In this document: positions 22,225-34,192 of the stretch, one piece after another | Position numbering within the stretch: position 1 is the first letter of the stretch | Layout: each line of letters opens with the position of its first letter | Origin: Papio anubis | Taxonomy: Eukaryota; Chordata; Mammalia; Primates; Cercopithecidae | Length of the DNA: 64,000 nt | Direction: 5' to 3' | NCBI RefSeq assembly: GCF_008728515.1 | Contig: NC_044984.1 | Location: 93,357,181 to 93,421,180 of the forward strand | Position numbers and translations under genes: made by a program | The notes under the pieces: model-generated | The model's database searches: none | Told to the model about the DNA's origin: nothing | What the model saw: the letters and a program-made list of their open reading frames with translations, nothing else

Positions 22225-22375
22225 AAACTGACCAGATGTTATTTCATTTGAATCTTGCAATAAAAGCAATAAATAGACATGAGGAAACAGCTTTAGACAT
22301 AAAGCTAGTAAACAGTTAAGGCAGATTGAACTGAGGTCTTCTGCCTCTGTGCTTTTCCCACTAGGACACTCCAGG
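22225..22375 (-). mobile_element. MIR SINE fragment
   Basis: Antisense MIR-like: TTCATTTGAATCTTGCAATA, AGACATGAGGAAACAGCTTT, AAAGCTAGTAAACAGTTAAG. Confidence 0.65.
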
Positions 22376-23324
22376 AATGTCTCCGTCTAGCATATTTGAA
22401 ATATGTGTGATGTTATAGTTTCACTACTGCAATGTCTAAGAATTTATATTTTCAATTAGACATTTCTTTTACTACCAAGAAGTATCCTGATCCAGAGGTA
22501 CTATTCTCCCAGCCATGGAGAGTTCCTCCAAAAGACAAAATTCTGTCTTTGCTAATGAAAATGCAAATAAAACTGTATCTATCAAGAGTTTCATGATTTT
22601 ATTAGGTATTTCCCACCATGTTTACGATACAGCTCAAAATCGATGTCAAGTTTTACTCTACTCTTTTCTCAAGTTCACTCACTATAAATTGAATTTCATT
22701 TTCCGGCACTTGTGTTGTATTTTTTGAACCACTGATTTTGCTTATATTAGTTTTACTATGATATTCCTCGATTTGTTTTAAAAAATTCAGAAGATGCCTC
22801 TTGCACAAATTCATTTTATAATTTAATAACTCACTTCAAAATGTTGAGACTCTGTTAAGTAGACGAATAGTATCAATTCTAGGATTATGAAGATCCTGTC
22901 TACCACAAAGAGCCCCACAAAGGTCTTTTCTCCCTCATTCCCAAGCAGTTTAACTTAATGAATTCTTCTGGTAGAACTTTGTTTAGATGGACTTAAAGCA
23001 GGTAAGAGTCCTGTTTAAAATATTTGTGGGGTCCATGAGTGTGCAAACAAACTAAAAAGCACATATTGGCTCAGGAAAGGTGAGGGGAAATGACAATTTT
23101 CAACAGTCCAAAATAGCCATCCTGGGGCTTACAGAAAGTATGGTAGTAGTTAGCCTAACTCTAAGCCTAACAGTAACACAGTCATTAAACCTGGGTGCCC
23201 AGACACATTCCATTAGAGGATTTTGGCAACAAAATTTTGCTTTTCTAATTCTGAGTAGATATAAACAATAATCTCTTAATTTATTAGTCTATTTATCACA
23301 TTTATTAAGCATGTCCTATGTCCT
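22376..23324. other. Unassigned AT-rich sequence
   Basis: No gene or repeat that I recognise up to the L1 target site. The site's left duplication starts at 23325. Confidence 0.45.
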
Positions 23325-23337
23325 AAGAACTGTGCCA

Positions 23338-25410
23338 CAAGACAAGGATGCCCTCTCTTACCATTCCTATTCAACATAATATTGGAAGTTCTGGACAGGG
23401 CAATCAGGCAAGAGGAAGAAATAAAGGGCATCCAAATAGGAAGAGAGGAAGTCAAACTGTCCTTGTTTGCAGATGACATGATCGTATATGTAGAAAACCC
23501 CATAGTCTCAGTCCATAAGCTTCTTAAACTGATAAACAACTTTAGCAAAGTCTCAGGATACAAAATCAATGTGGAAAAATCACTAGCATTCCTATACACC
23601 AACAACAGACAAGCTGAGAGCCAAATCGTGAACTCTTTCATGACTGCCACAAAAAGAATAAAATACCTAGGAATACAGCTACGTAGGGTGGTGAAAGATG
23701 TCTACAAGGAGAACTACAGAATTACAAATCACTGCCCAAAGAAATCAGAGATGATACAAACACAGGGAAAAACAATCCATGCTCGTGGATAGGAAGAATA
23801 AATATTGTTAAAGTGGCCATACTGTCCAAAGCAATTTATAGACTCAGTGCTATTCCTATCAAACTACCATTGACATTCACAGAACTAGGAAAAAAAAAAC
23901 TATTTTAAAATTCATATGAAGCCAAAAAAAGAAAAAATCCAGAATAGCTGAGGCAATCCTAAGCAAAAAGAACAAAGCTGGAGGCACCACGTTACCCAAT
24001 TTCAAACTATACTACAGGGCTACAGTAACCAAAACAGCATGGTAGTGATACAAAAACAGACACATAGACCAATGGAACAGAATCCAGAATCCAGAAATAA
24101 GACTGCAACCTACAACTATCTGATCTTTGACAAACCTGACAAAAACGAACAATGGGGAAAGGATTCCCTATTCGATAAATGGTGCTGGGATAACTGGCTA
24201 GCCATATGTAGAAGACTGAAACTGGATCACTTCCTTACACAATATACAAAAACTAACTCAAGATGAATTAAATACTTAAATGTGAAATCAGAAACTACAA
24301 AAACCCTGGAAGACAACTTAGGTAATACCATTCAGGACATAGGCATGGGCAAAGATTTCATGATGAAGATGCCAAAAGCAATTGCAACAAAAGCAAAAAA
24401 TGACCAATGGGGTCTAATTAAGCTAAAGAGCTTATGCACAGCAAAAGAAACTATCAACAGAGTAAACAGATAATTTACATAATGGGAGAAAATTTTGCAA
24501 AGTATGCATCTGACAAAAGTCTAATATCCAGCACCTATAAGGAGCTTAAACAAATTTACAGGAAAAAAACAACCCCATAAAAATGTGGGCAAAGGACATG
24601 AACAGATACTTTTCAAAAGAAGACATATATGTGGCCAACAATCATATGAAAAAAGCTCAACATCACTGATCATTAAAGAAATGCAAATCAAAACCACAGT
24701 AAGATACCATCTCCTACCAGTCTGGCTATTAGTTAAAAAATAGCAGATGCTGGCGAGGTTGTGGAGAAAAAGGAACACTTATACACTGTTGGTGTGAGTA
24801 TAAACTAGTTCAGCCATTGTGGAAGACAGTGTAGCCATTGCTCAAAGACCTAAAGACAGAAATACCATTCTACCCAACAATCCCATTACTGGTTATATAC
24901 CCAAAGGAATATAAATCATTCTATTATAAAGACACGTGCATGCGTATGTTCATTGCAGCACTATTCATAATAGCAAAGACATGGAATCAACCTAAATGCC
25001 CATGAATGATAGACTGGATAAAGAAAATGTGGTACATATACACCATGGAATATTATGCAGTCATATAAAAGAATGAGATAATGTCCTTTGCAGGGACATG
25101 GATGGAGCTGGAGGCCATTATCATTAGAAAACTAATACAGGAACAGAAAACAAATACCACATGTTCTCATTTTTAAGTGGGAACTAAATGATGAGAACAT
25201 ATGGACACAACACACTGGAGCCTTTTGGAGGACAGAGAATGGGAGGAGGGAGAAGATCAGGAAAAATAACTTAATGGGTATTAGGCTTAATACTTGGGTG
25301 ATGAAATAATCTGTGCAGGTAACCCCCCTGACAGAGGTTTACCTATGTAACAAACTCGCACTTGTACCCCTGAGTGTAAAATACAAGTTAAAAAAAAAAA
25401 AAAAAAAAAA
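23338..25410 (+). mobile_element. 5'-truncated L1 (primate L1PA/L1PB type)
   Basis: 2.07-kb L1 from inside ORF2 (ACAAGGATGCCCTCTCTTAC) through the 3' UTR to a 22-bp A-run. AAGAACTGTGCCA lies on both sides (23325-23337 and 25411-25423), an exact 13-bp duplication typical of target-primed reverse transcription. The 3' UTR has ATGAGAACATATGGACACAA and TACCTATGTAACAAACTC. It differs from the youngest human L1s at many sites, so it is an immobile older primate copy. Confidence 0.96.
23340..24480 (+). pseudogene. L1 ORF2 remnant (reverse transcriptase and C-terminal part)
   Basis: Sense-strand remnant of the L1 ORF2 polyprotein. The frame at 23382-23792 (136 codons) carries the reverse-transcriptase catalytic motif FADDMIVY, followed by VSGYKINVEKS and YLGIQLRR blocks. 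Later pieces of the same protein appear at 24039-24266 (DKPDKNEQWGKDSLFDKWCW) and 24282-24473 (TAKETINRVNR), separated by stops and frameshifts. The N-terminal endonuclease and most of the reverse transcriptase are absent because the element is 5' truncated. It cannot make a working protein. Frames on the opposite strand over this region are shadows. Confidence 0.93.
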
Positions 25411-25423
25411 AAGAACTGTGCCA

Positions 25424-25931
25424 GATGTTGAAGGAAAATAGTAAGATCTTAAGAAAACAGCTTCAAGTTTATATATCTACGGTCATTCAGTCTAGGACAC
25501 TGAACACTTCCTTTAGTAGCTCACTTGAATAAACATCTAGAATTAAATAGGAGAAAAAGTTTTCCTATAGAAGTACACCAGGCTTTACATGATCGGTAGT
25601 CTTTGTTCTTCACAAACCAGTTTATTTTAATAGATTTCTCAGGTAGAGTTTTATGAAGGCCTCAAAGCAATTAAAACTTCATTTTCAGGAAGGACAATCT
25701 TATACTTAACCAGAAAATTACAGCTAACATGAATTACTTTGTTAGACACTTGTTATAAAGGATGTTTGAGAAAATTCTGTACTAGAACTGATGACACCCC
25801 TAACATAGCTATGCCATTATTTTTTTCTTCTCAAATGAACAGATGAGTTTTGTAAGCAAAGTAGGATACCATGATTGACAGACCTCTTTGTAAGGTATAC
25901 TCTGATTTGTTGAAAGAGCTTACATAATTCA
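25424..25931. other. Unassigned AT-rich sequence
   Basis: No recognisable feature between the L1 and the following Alu. Confidence 0.45.
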
Positions 25932-26239
25932 GTCTGGGTGCAGTGGCTCATGCCTATAATCCCAGCACTTTTGGAGACCGAGGTGGGTGGATCACTTGAG
26001 ATCAGGAGTTTGAGACCAGCCTAGCCAGCATGACGAAATGCTGTCTCTACTAAAAATACAAAAATTAACCAGATGTGGTGGTGCATGCCTGTAATTTCAG
26101 CTACTTGAGAGGCTGAGGTAGGAGACTCACTTGAAGCTGGGAGATGGAGGTTGCAGTGAGCCGAGATCATGCCACTACACTCCAGCCTGGGTGACAGATT
26201 GAGGCTTGCTCTCTCTCAAAAAACAAAAATAAAAAAAGA
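25932..26239 (+). mobile_element. Alu SINE
   Basis: Full-length sense Alu from GTCTGGGTGCAGTGGCTC to an A-rich tail. TTACATAATTCA before and TTACATAACTCA after form a diverged duplication. Confidence 0.96.
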
Positions 26240-26759
26240 GATTACATAACTCAAATAAACCATACTTGAAGACTCTCTTTTTAAATATTTTTTATCTCAA
26301 ATAAGGAAAAAATCAAAATAGAAAGAGGTTATGATTAATTCCACCATTGGCCTACAGTATTGCTTCAGAGAACAAAATAGAAGGGTTCTTGACCCTCCCC
26401 TTGCTGGAACTGGGCCTGCCCCAGGGACTTGGCTGTAGAGTTGCAGGTACTTGCCCTGTCCTTTGATCTTAATCACCAAGGGAGAAATTCAAGTTCCATG
26501 CCCAGGAATCACTTACTAGTGAAGAGCCTTGCTTTTAGCTAGAGAGTTGAAGGGGCTGTGGATAATATCTAAATATGCTTTGGGCATTGCATTTGATGGG
26601 GTTGAGAAATAAAAAAAAATTCTAGGATCCCAACTAACTGAATGGATTCCCCTCTTGGCCAAGGGTGAAACTGCCTTTGCAAGATTATTATACAAAGAGA
26701 AGTCTAACATAGTTGACTCCTCCTTTCTTCTGATCTCCAAGCTGGCCTTGGTCATTCGT
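26240..26759. other. Unassigned, possibly LTR-related sequence
   Basis: Not confidently recognised; it could be the 5' part of the LTR that follows. An 86-codon minus-strand frame at 26516-26776 has no domain. Confidence 0.4.
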
Positions 26760-27650
26760 GGGTGAATGTTAGCCAAGCTAACTTTGGGAGGAATTTAGTT
26801 TATAGTTTTACCTTAAAACTAAGATGATAATAGCCCTTCTCAAAACTAAATCACCTTTGTAAAAGTAATGGAAGGCCACAAGGTTGATTATGGGAGGGGT
26901 CCAAATTCTGATAGGATAGGCATAGTTTCTATAAGCCCTTACTGCTCAGGAATCATGTGAACAGAGGTCACAAGATTTGTGACTTTCTCATTTACTCCTA
27001 TAGTTAACATTGCTATGTTAGAACCCAAGATTGTATTTTGAGGGGGATGTTTTCCAGACTGATCCTACCTGAACTGGTGATCCATGACACAGTTGATCCT
27101 ATGGCCTCACCCAGAGGTAGACTCAGCACACGAAGACTGTTTTCCATACCAGTATGATTTCATCCCTAACCAATCAGTGACACTCATTCCCTAGCCCCCT
27201 GCCCACCAAATTATCCATAAAAACCCTAAGCTCCAAGACTTCAGGGAGACTGATTTGAATGATAACTCCAGTTCTCCCACGTAAGCCAGCTTTACATCAA
27301 ATAAACTCTTTCTCTACTGCAATGCCGTGGTCTCAGAGGATTGCTCTGGTCTGTGCAGTGTATAGTGTTGGGTGATCACCAGAGAAACCCTGGAAGCTGA
27401 GTTCATGACCTTGGCGGGATGGGAGGTTGAACTAGTCTCACTAGTATGTAATCACTTGTCTCACTGCTGTCCCCTTTCCACCTTTTTTAAGGAAAATGTA
27501 CAAATAGTAAACCTCCTGAGACCCTCTTTGGAAAAAACAGCCACAGATGCATCTGTGACTTATGTTTTTCCTGGGCATGCCCCCAAGCTGGCTCAATAAA
27601 CCTTGATGACTGAGATTTGTGACTCAGTCACTCATTTTGATTGTCACAGT
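26760..27650 (+). mobile_element. Endogenous-retrovirus LTR, family uncertain (MER21-like?)
   Basis: LTR-like layout. It starts near TGTTAGCCAAGCTAACTTTG. A promoter-like CCACCAAATTATCCATAAAAACC lies near 27205 and a polyadenylation-type TCAAATAAACTCTTTCTCTA near 27297. A second AATAAA (CTCAATAAACCTTGATGACT) lies near 27593, and it ends near GATTGTCACA. Two AATAAA regions may mean two overlapping LTR pieces. No target-site duplication was found, so the limits are approximate. No viral genes are present. Confidence 0.55.
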
Positions 27651-27659
27651 ATAAAGGGC

Positions 27660-27985
27660 CTGCTATGGTCTGCATGTCTGTGTCTCTTGAAATCTAATCT
27701 CAAATGTGTGGGCATTCAGAGGTGGAGCATTTACAAAGTGATGAGATCATGAGGGTGGAGCCCTTGTGAATGGAATTAATATCCTTCTAAAAGAGGCCCA
27801 AGGGAGCTTGTCTGCCCCTTCTTTCATGTGGGGACACATAATAGGCACCATCTATGAGAAAGGGTCCTCCCCCAGATACAGAAACTACTGCTGGTGCCTT
27901 GACCTTATTATGATTGAGACAATCAAATATGGTCTGGCCAAGAGAAGAATAGTCCATAACATTTTGATGCTGGCTCCCTAAAGTC
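27660..27985 (+). mobile_element. MLT1-type LTR (ERVL-MaLR), 3' part degraded
   Basis: Sense MLT1-like: TGCTATGGTCTGCATGTCTG, GAGATCATGAGGGTGGAGCC, TATGAGAAAGGGTCCTCCCC. The usual AATAAA end is not preserved. Confidence 0.7.
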
Positions 27986-28187
27986 TATGTTTTAAAATAC
28001 TGAATATTTAACATGAAGAGCAAATTACAATTAGACGTCTTAGGTCCATACAAAGTAATATTCTATGGACTGCCTTTGGAATTACTAGGTTTGGGCTCAG
28101 GATCAGAATAAATGAACTCAACATAGATTCTGTGTCACTTCTACTCATGAAACACATTTATTGATGGTTAATCTAAGAGTATCTTTA

Positions 28188-28470
28188 GGCTGGGAATGGT
28201 ATAGCTCACACCTGTAATCCCAGCACTTTGGGAGGCCAAGACAGGCAGAGGATCTGAGGTCAGGAGTTCAAGGCCAGCCTGGCCAACATGGTGAAACCCC
28301 ATCTCTACTAAAAATACAGAAATTAGCCGGACATAGTAGCTGGTGTCTGTAATCCCAGCTACTCAGGAGGCTGAGGCAGGAGAATCACTTGAACCCGGGA
28401 GGCAGAGGTTGCAGTGAACCGAGATTGCGCCACTGCAGTCCAGTCTGGGTGACAGAGTGAGACTCTATCT

Positions 28471-28501
<31 letters not shown>
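28188..28501 (+). mobile_element. Alu SINE
   Basis: Full-length sense Alu from GGCTGGGAATGGTATAGCTC to an A-run of about 30. AGTATCTTTA before and AGTATTTTTA after form the duplication. Confidence 0.96.
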
Positions 28502-28505
<4 letters not shown>

Positions 28506-29609
28506 TTTTTATGTATGGCAACATGTTGCTATATAGTTACGAAATACAGTGTTAACAAAACTTGACTGAATGTAATCATAGTGAAGCCAACATTACGTGT
28601 CTTATGTCACCTGTGCCTATTTTGTTACAAGCGCTCTTTACAAACCACTTAGCATCTTCGCTTTGAGGTTGTATGCTCTTATTTAATTGTCCATAGAGTT
28701 TTGAGATTGTTTTGAGTTTTCTATTCAACATTGGCTTCTCCAAATATTTGATCATTTTTTAAAACAGCTGTAAACCTATTCAACATTTATATAATATATA
28801 TTTAAAATATAAAGATGCTTTCTGATTTCAAATGCATCTCACGCAGTTAATAAAATTGGTAACTGGTAATTTAGAGTCATGGATAAGGCTAAGTAAGTCA
28901 ATTAAAACTGTGTAAGAATTTGAAAAGAGGATACAGGGCATTAAGAGGACTGACATTTGGTGGCCAAGTCATTATAGCTATTGTTTGGAAGAATCCAATG
29001 ATATTCAAATTATCAAAGTAAGTATTTTGAAAAATAAATGATGTAAAATAGCTGACAGAGAGATACTTTAAACTGACATTATCCTACACTTAAATATAAT
29101 AAAAATACACAGTAATAAAGCAAAATAACAGATTTGTTGTTTGGCTGCAACATCAAGGCATTTACAACTACATATTTTGAAAATAGTGTCTCTAAATATT
29201 TTCTCAAACTAAGCTTTCCTAAATATTTTCCCAAACTAAGCTGTTTCTTTACGGACTTTATATGCATTAATTTTATACAAATGACTATTTTTCTAACATA
29301 AAAAGAATCTTTACAAATATTTTGAGAATTCAGGAATAAAACTAAAGCATTCAAATGATCACTGCTCAGCTGTACTTGAGAGATTTTGCCCAAAATTACT
29401 TAAAAGTGTTGAAATGTAGAAAGTCTTAAAACAGAACTTGTAGAATTTCAATATTCAAAAAGTAAGGTTTGTTACTATGGGTCCTACTGTTGTGAGAAAG
29501 CAGAAAAAGAATTCAGAATAATCAAATTGAAACTATTTTGCTGATATAATCAAATATGTCTGATGTTTGTTGTGGTTTTAAAGACTGTATTTTCTCTTTG
29601 TACATTGCG
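28502..29609. other. Unassigned AT-rich sequence
   Basis: 1.1 kb with no recognisable repeat. A local direct repeat CTAAATATTTTCYCAAACTAAGC occurs twice around 29190-29240. This explains the repeated LGKYLGKLSLRKYL-like reading of a minus-strand frame there. Confidence 0.5.
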
Positions 29610-29611
29610 CC

Positions 29612-29925
29612 ATTTTTTTTTTTTTTGGTGTAAAATATACTCAACAACATCAACTTTCCCTTTTTAACTACTTTTAAGTGCACGGTTATGTGGCATTAAG
29701 TACATCTACATTGTTATGCAACCATCATCATCATCCATCTCTGGCACTTTTTCACTATTCCCAGTTGAAACTGTACCCATTAAACACCAACTTCCTATTT
29801 TTCCCTACCCTGGCGGTCACCGTTCTACTTTCTGTCTCTGTAGATTGACTACTCTAAGTACCTTATACAAGTGGAATCATATAATATTTGTCCTTTTGTG
29901 ACTGGCCTATTTCTCTAATGTTTTA
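29612..29925 (-). mobile_element. L1 3' UTR fragment
   Basis: Starts with a T-run (L1 tail), then TGTAAAATATACTCAACAAC, GTTATGCAACCATCATCATC and AAGTGGAATCATATAATATT: antisense L1MA/L1MB-type 3' sequence. Confidence 0.8.
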
Positions 29926-30559
29926 GTAACACAAAAGTATTTTATCTGTTATTAATTTTATCTAGTCAGAAACTTGAAACATTGACAGAACCTTTGGCTG
30001 ATTAATTACACTACAATTGACAAAACACTGCCCAAACATAAGTGATTTACTAAAGTATGGGACATGATGTTTAAAATTAAAAACCTGATGAAACTGTAGC
30101 CTCAGTCTCAATTGCAGTTGTAATATTTTTCCTATAGCCAATGATTAAAATGTGCATTTGTTAGTGATTTTAAATTAATTTACATTAAATTTACTATTTT
30201 CCCATCTAAAGCAGAATTAATTGTTCATTTTTTTTTGGCACATGAATTAAACATATATACACTGTCTTTGGTTTGCTAAAAGAAAGAATGAATGATATAA
30301 AGGCATCTCATGTAGAAAGATTTGTTCTGGTTAATTAGCGAGTTTATTAGAATATGGTTTCTTTCATCTGAATTTTGGAGATTGGAAAAACAATCTCCAA
30401 AATACAGAGAATGCAGAGAAGTGCAGGGGAAGAGAGAACGGTAAGCTAAAAATTACCACCAAATGCTAAGTGTCAGACCTACACAAACACAAAATTTAAC
30501 ATACTTAACAGTGGCATGTTCAGTGAATATGAGCAGGAGACATGAGCTCAAATCTAATG
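29926..30559. other. Unassigned AT-rich sequence
   Basis: No recognisable gene or repeat. An inverted repeat GGAGATTG / CAATCTCC sits near 30378-30400. Confidence 0.45.
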
Positions 30560-30765
30560 ATATCTATGATGCCAGAAACTTTGTATATGCTGTATTTAAT
30601 CCTTATGACAACTCTCTGAGTTATATAATTTCCCCATTTTTGCAGATGTCAAAACTGAAGGTTAGAAACAGTAAGAAATTTGCCTAGTCTCAACACTAGT
30701 GAGTGTCAGAGCCAGAATTCCAATTCATGTCTACATTTCCAAAGCCCATGTTTTTTTCCCATGAC
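30560..30765 (-). mobile_element. MIR SINE
   Basis: Antisense MIR: TTAATCCTTATGACAACTCT, CCCCATTTTTGCAGATGTCA, GTGAGTGTCAGAGCCAGAAT. 30766-31384 after it is unassigned. Confidence 0.8.
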
Positions 30766-31384
30766 ACAAAATTGTAGCATGCCTTATGCTTACTGACTTG
30801 GGAGGGTTTTTTTTTTCTTAAAAATACAGTATCAATATAATTTTAGCAAATCTTATTGCCATTAGAAATTGGTAACATTTGTTTGAGGATAGAGCTCAAA
30901 ATCTTTATGAGACCTAAGAAAATTAAGTTCCAGAATAACAGGAATTTGAGGAGTAGTTTTCACCTTTCAGAGGATGGTTTTTTGGGGATGGTAAGAAACA
31001 TCTAAGGATTGGTTCTCATTTGGGGACATGCTTAGAGGCATCAGTAGTTTCTGGTAAAGTAAGGGTCTTTCAAAAGAAAGACAAATGAAGGATACTGTAT
31101 AGGTGCAGTTACATCATAGGCACCACAGTAAGGTATAAAAGGAAAGCACTATGACTTTCACCTTGGGAAAGAACTTTGAAATGAGAACAAAATTGCCCAA
31201 TAAGGGTGATAGTTTATAACCAACCAATGTGGACTAGTGGAGCATGAAGTTTCTTTAAAGACACAAAATAGCTTTAGCTTGGATTGCCCATGTGGATACA
31301 TCAAAATAAATGTGTCAATCAAAAGTAATATATGAGAGTTTCTGCTTTGGCACATCCTAACTTGGTGTTATCAACCATTTGCAT

Positions 31385-31530
31385 TTTTCATTAGCTAGAG
31401 TATGAAATACTTTCATACAGTGGTTTTAATTTACAGTTTTCTAATGACTAGTGATGTGGAGCATCTTTTTAAATGTTTATTTATCATTTGAGTTTTCTCT
31501 TCGGTGAACTGACAGTGCATATATTATGCA
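31385..31530 (-). mobile_element. Old L1 fragment (ORF2 end)
   Basis: TTTAATTTACAGTTTTCTAA followed by AGTGATGTGGAGCATCTTTT matches the antisense L1 ORF2 3' part seen also near 12300-12360. Confidence 0.65.
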
Positions 31531-31559
31531 AATATCCAACCTTCAATGTCCAATTTTGA

Positions 31560-32000
31560 AGTCTTCTATTAGACATGAAGTTTGTGTGTAGATTCTTTTG
31601 AACCCTACCTAGACAACATAGGAGAGAAGGAGATGCTTACCAAACCCATTCTCTTCTTCCCAGGCACACAGTTACAGCGTGTTTCCCCATCTCTCAGTTG
31701 TTTTGCCATGTGATGGACTATATTCTAGAAAATGTAATGTGGACAGAAATATTGCTACACCTATTCCATAAAACTTCCCGCAAATGAAGCTTCATTGTGT
31801 TTTACCATTTGCCAGCTGGTTGGAGAGGACTCAGGACCTAAAGGGGGTCACAGATGAGATGAGTAATCATGTGAAAGGCTGCACAACAGAGAACTCCCAC
31901 ACTGGACTATAATTTGAATGGGAAATTAATCTTTTAGGTTAAACCACTGAAAATTTGAAGTTTATCTGCCATAGCAGTTAATATTATCATTAACTAATAT
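31560..32000 (+). mobile_element. Old interspersed repeat-like segment, family uncertain
   Basis: Layout with GGTTAAACCACTGAAAATTTGAAG near 31935 resembles the end of a common old LTR/LINE-derived repeat. I cannot name the family. Confidence 0.35.
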
Positions 32001-32009
32001 ATACTATGT

Positions 32010-32760
32010 ATCAGTTGTGAATAATGACTATTTTGTTTCTTCCTTTACAATCTCTATACTGTTTATTTCCCAGGAGTTGACATTTTATTATATTTTGTTT
32101 CTTTCATTTCCCTGCTGTGCCACCTAGGAACTCTAGTTCAATGTTGAATAAAAAATTTTGAAAGTGGCCATCTGTGTTTTGTTACTGAATTTCAAGGGTA
32201 TGTTGAAGCTTCTCTCTCTTGCTGGGTCTTCTTCTCTCTCTTCTCTTCTCCTTCTTCTCTTTCTCTTCTCTTCTCTCTTCTGAGTCATGGTCTCTTCCAT
32301 TGTCCAGGGCTGGAGGTGTGGTGCAGTTATAGCTCATTGCACCCTTAAACCCTGTCATGGGATCTTCCCCACTTTCAACCCTCCTGAGTCACTGCATAGG
32401 TAATAAGTCCACCATTCCTATGGTTTTTCATACATAAACTTAATTAGGCTAAGAAATTTTCCTTAAATTCCTAGTTTACTAAGAAAATTGTACTGTAAAT
32501 CTGTTTGGAATTTTGTCAAATGTTCATATGCTTCTATTAACATATTTTTGGCCTTTAATCTGTTAATGTAATGAATTACCTAATAGACTTTTCTAATGTT
32601 AAACTATCATACATTCCTGGGATAAATCCCCCTCTGCTTTTACATATTATTGTTGTCTAGTATTTTATATAATAGTTGGCCAATATACCAATGTTTGCTA
32701 TACTGCTTTTATATTACTGTTATTGGTTATTATTTTCATTTTTGATTTAAATGGCCAAAG
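32010..32760 (-). mobile_element. Old L1 ORF2 fragment, interrupted by an Alu-like monomer
   Basis: Antisense ORF2: ATGTTGAATAAAAAATTTTG before the interruption; TTTGGCCTTTAATCTGTTAA and CATACATTCCTGGGATAAAT after it. Many stops in the sense frame. The interrupting element is at 32216-32399. Confidence 0.8.
32216..32399 (-). mobile_element. Old Alu monomer (FLAM-like) with a CT-rich tail
   Basis: A (CTT/CTCTT)n tract at about 32220-32280, then GAGTCATGGTCTCTTCCATTG and TTATAGCTCATTGCACCC, reading as a diverged antisense Alu left arm. Confidence 0.6.
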
Positions 32761-33820
32761 TTCATTTAGTTTTACTTACATATTTACCAGTTTCTTTACT
32801 CACTACTGTCTCTTTCTTCTCACTTTTTCCTTTGAATTCAGCTTTCTTTTTTCTGAATTACAGTCTTCACAGTTCTTCAGCTAATAGCAAAGTTTTAAAG
32901 TCTTTTTCTGACAATGCCCTTTTTCATTCTTATTCTTGAATTTTAGATAGCTGGTTATAAATTCTTTGAAGACATTGAATTCTATTCTGAATTGTATTGT
33001 TGTTATTGAAAAGTTCTTCCTCCTCCTCCTCCTCCTCTTCCTGCTTCTCTTAGGTAACATCTTTGTCTTTGTCTCTTCTTTAGATTTTCTCTTTGTCTTT
33101 GATGTTCTGTGTTTCACCAAGGATGCACTGTGTAATGGGTCTAGTTGTGAGTTTCTTTTTATTTACCCTGTTTAGGATTCTTGACTTTAATCATATCAAT
33201 TAAAGTATACTTTTCTCCCATTCTTTTAATATTCTCTATGTGGAATTCTTATGAGACATAGATTAAACTTTACTTCTATGTCTCTTTTTAACATATCTAT
33301 ATACCGCTCTCTGGAATATACACACACGCACACACATATATAATATATATATTTGTATATGAATACTACATATATTTTGTGTATATATTATAGATAAACG
33401 TATATATACATATGTGTATTTATATGTATATTGTCTGTATATATAAAATTAACCATATATGTTTAATTTCTATATAAATTATATATAAGTTTAATTTATA
33501 GTTAATTTAATTATATAAAGATTACATATATATTTGTCTTGTTTTGTTTTTACTTGAAGTGCCGAGAGTTGAGGTAATCATGTTCCTTAGTTCATGGCAC
33601 ACTATTGTTATCCGTGGATGTACTATTTCTCCCTTGGTTGTTTGTTTAATGATTCCTCTTTATTCTCATTTCCCACTTATATTTTCCTTCTCCCATAGGA
33701 ATCTAATGTATTTGTTAGAATAAGCAACAGCACAGTACCACGGTTGTGTAAATTAAAATATATACCCACTAAGGAACATTATATATTTTTAAAGTACCTA
33801 TTTCTCACTTTATATATTCA
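32761..33820. other. Unassigned T-rich block with simple repeats
   Basis: Possibly more old L1, but not confidently recognised. It contains a (TCC)n run at 33015-33043 and a long AT-rich tract at 33318-33540. The Arg/Lys-rich minus-strand frame at 32881-33120 is a reading of the (TCC)n run. Confidence 0.45.
33318..33540. repeat. AT-rich alternating tract (TA/TATG)n
   Basis: About 220 bp dominated by ATATAT, GTATAT and TATATA units after a short CA run. Rich in self-complementary segments. Confidence 0.9.
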
Positions 33821-34192
33821 GCATTCTGTTTTAAAAATCTATATATGTTGCTGCATATTTATCTGGTTCACTGCTGGTAACTGCTGCATCTTAATATATA
33901 ATGTGCTGTCATTGCATTTCACTGATTCATTCTTCAGTGCTGGAAACTCAGGGAACTTCCAACTTCCTGCTGCACAAACAATGATCAAATAAACATTTTT
34001 TTACATGGTTTTTATAGACCCTTTTGAGAATTTCTCTGGGGTGTATTCCTAGGAATTAGATTGATTGGTCATTGGATAGACATATTTGAGCCTTATCCTC
34101 TTATATTTTGCATCTTTTGGAGCATTTGGGATAGTTTCATTAAATTGATCTTCCAGTTTGTATTTTACATGTTTTAAATTTTCTGTATATTA
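33820..34192 (-). mobile_element. Old L1 3'-region fragment
   Basis: TTTGAGAATTTCTCTGGGGT and TATTCCTAGGAATTAGATTG followed by GGTCATTGGATAG resemble the antisense L1 3' region. Ends at the following LTR. Confidence 0.55.

Noticed and set aside
23276..23650. 124-codon minus-strand frame
   Set aside because: Antisense shadow of the L1 reverse-transcriptase frame.
32881..33120. Arg/Lys-rich minus-strand peptide as a nuclear protein
   Set aside because: The basic run is a translation of the (TCC)n microsatellite.
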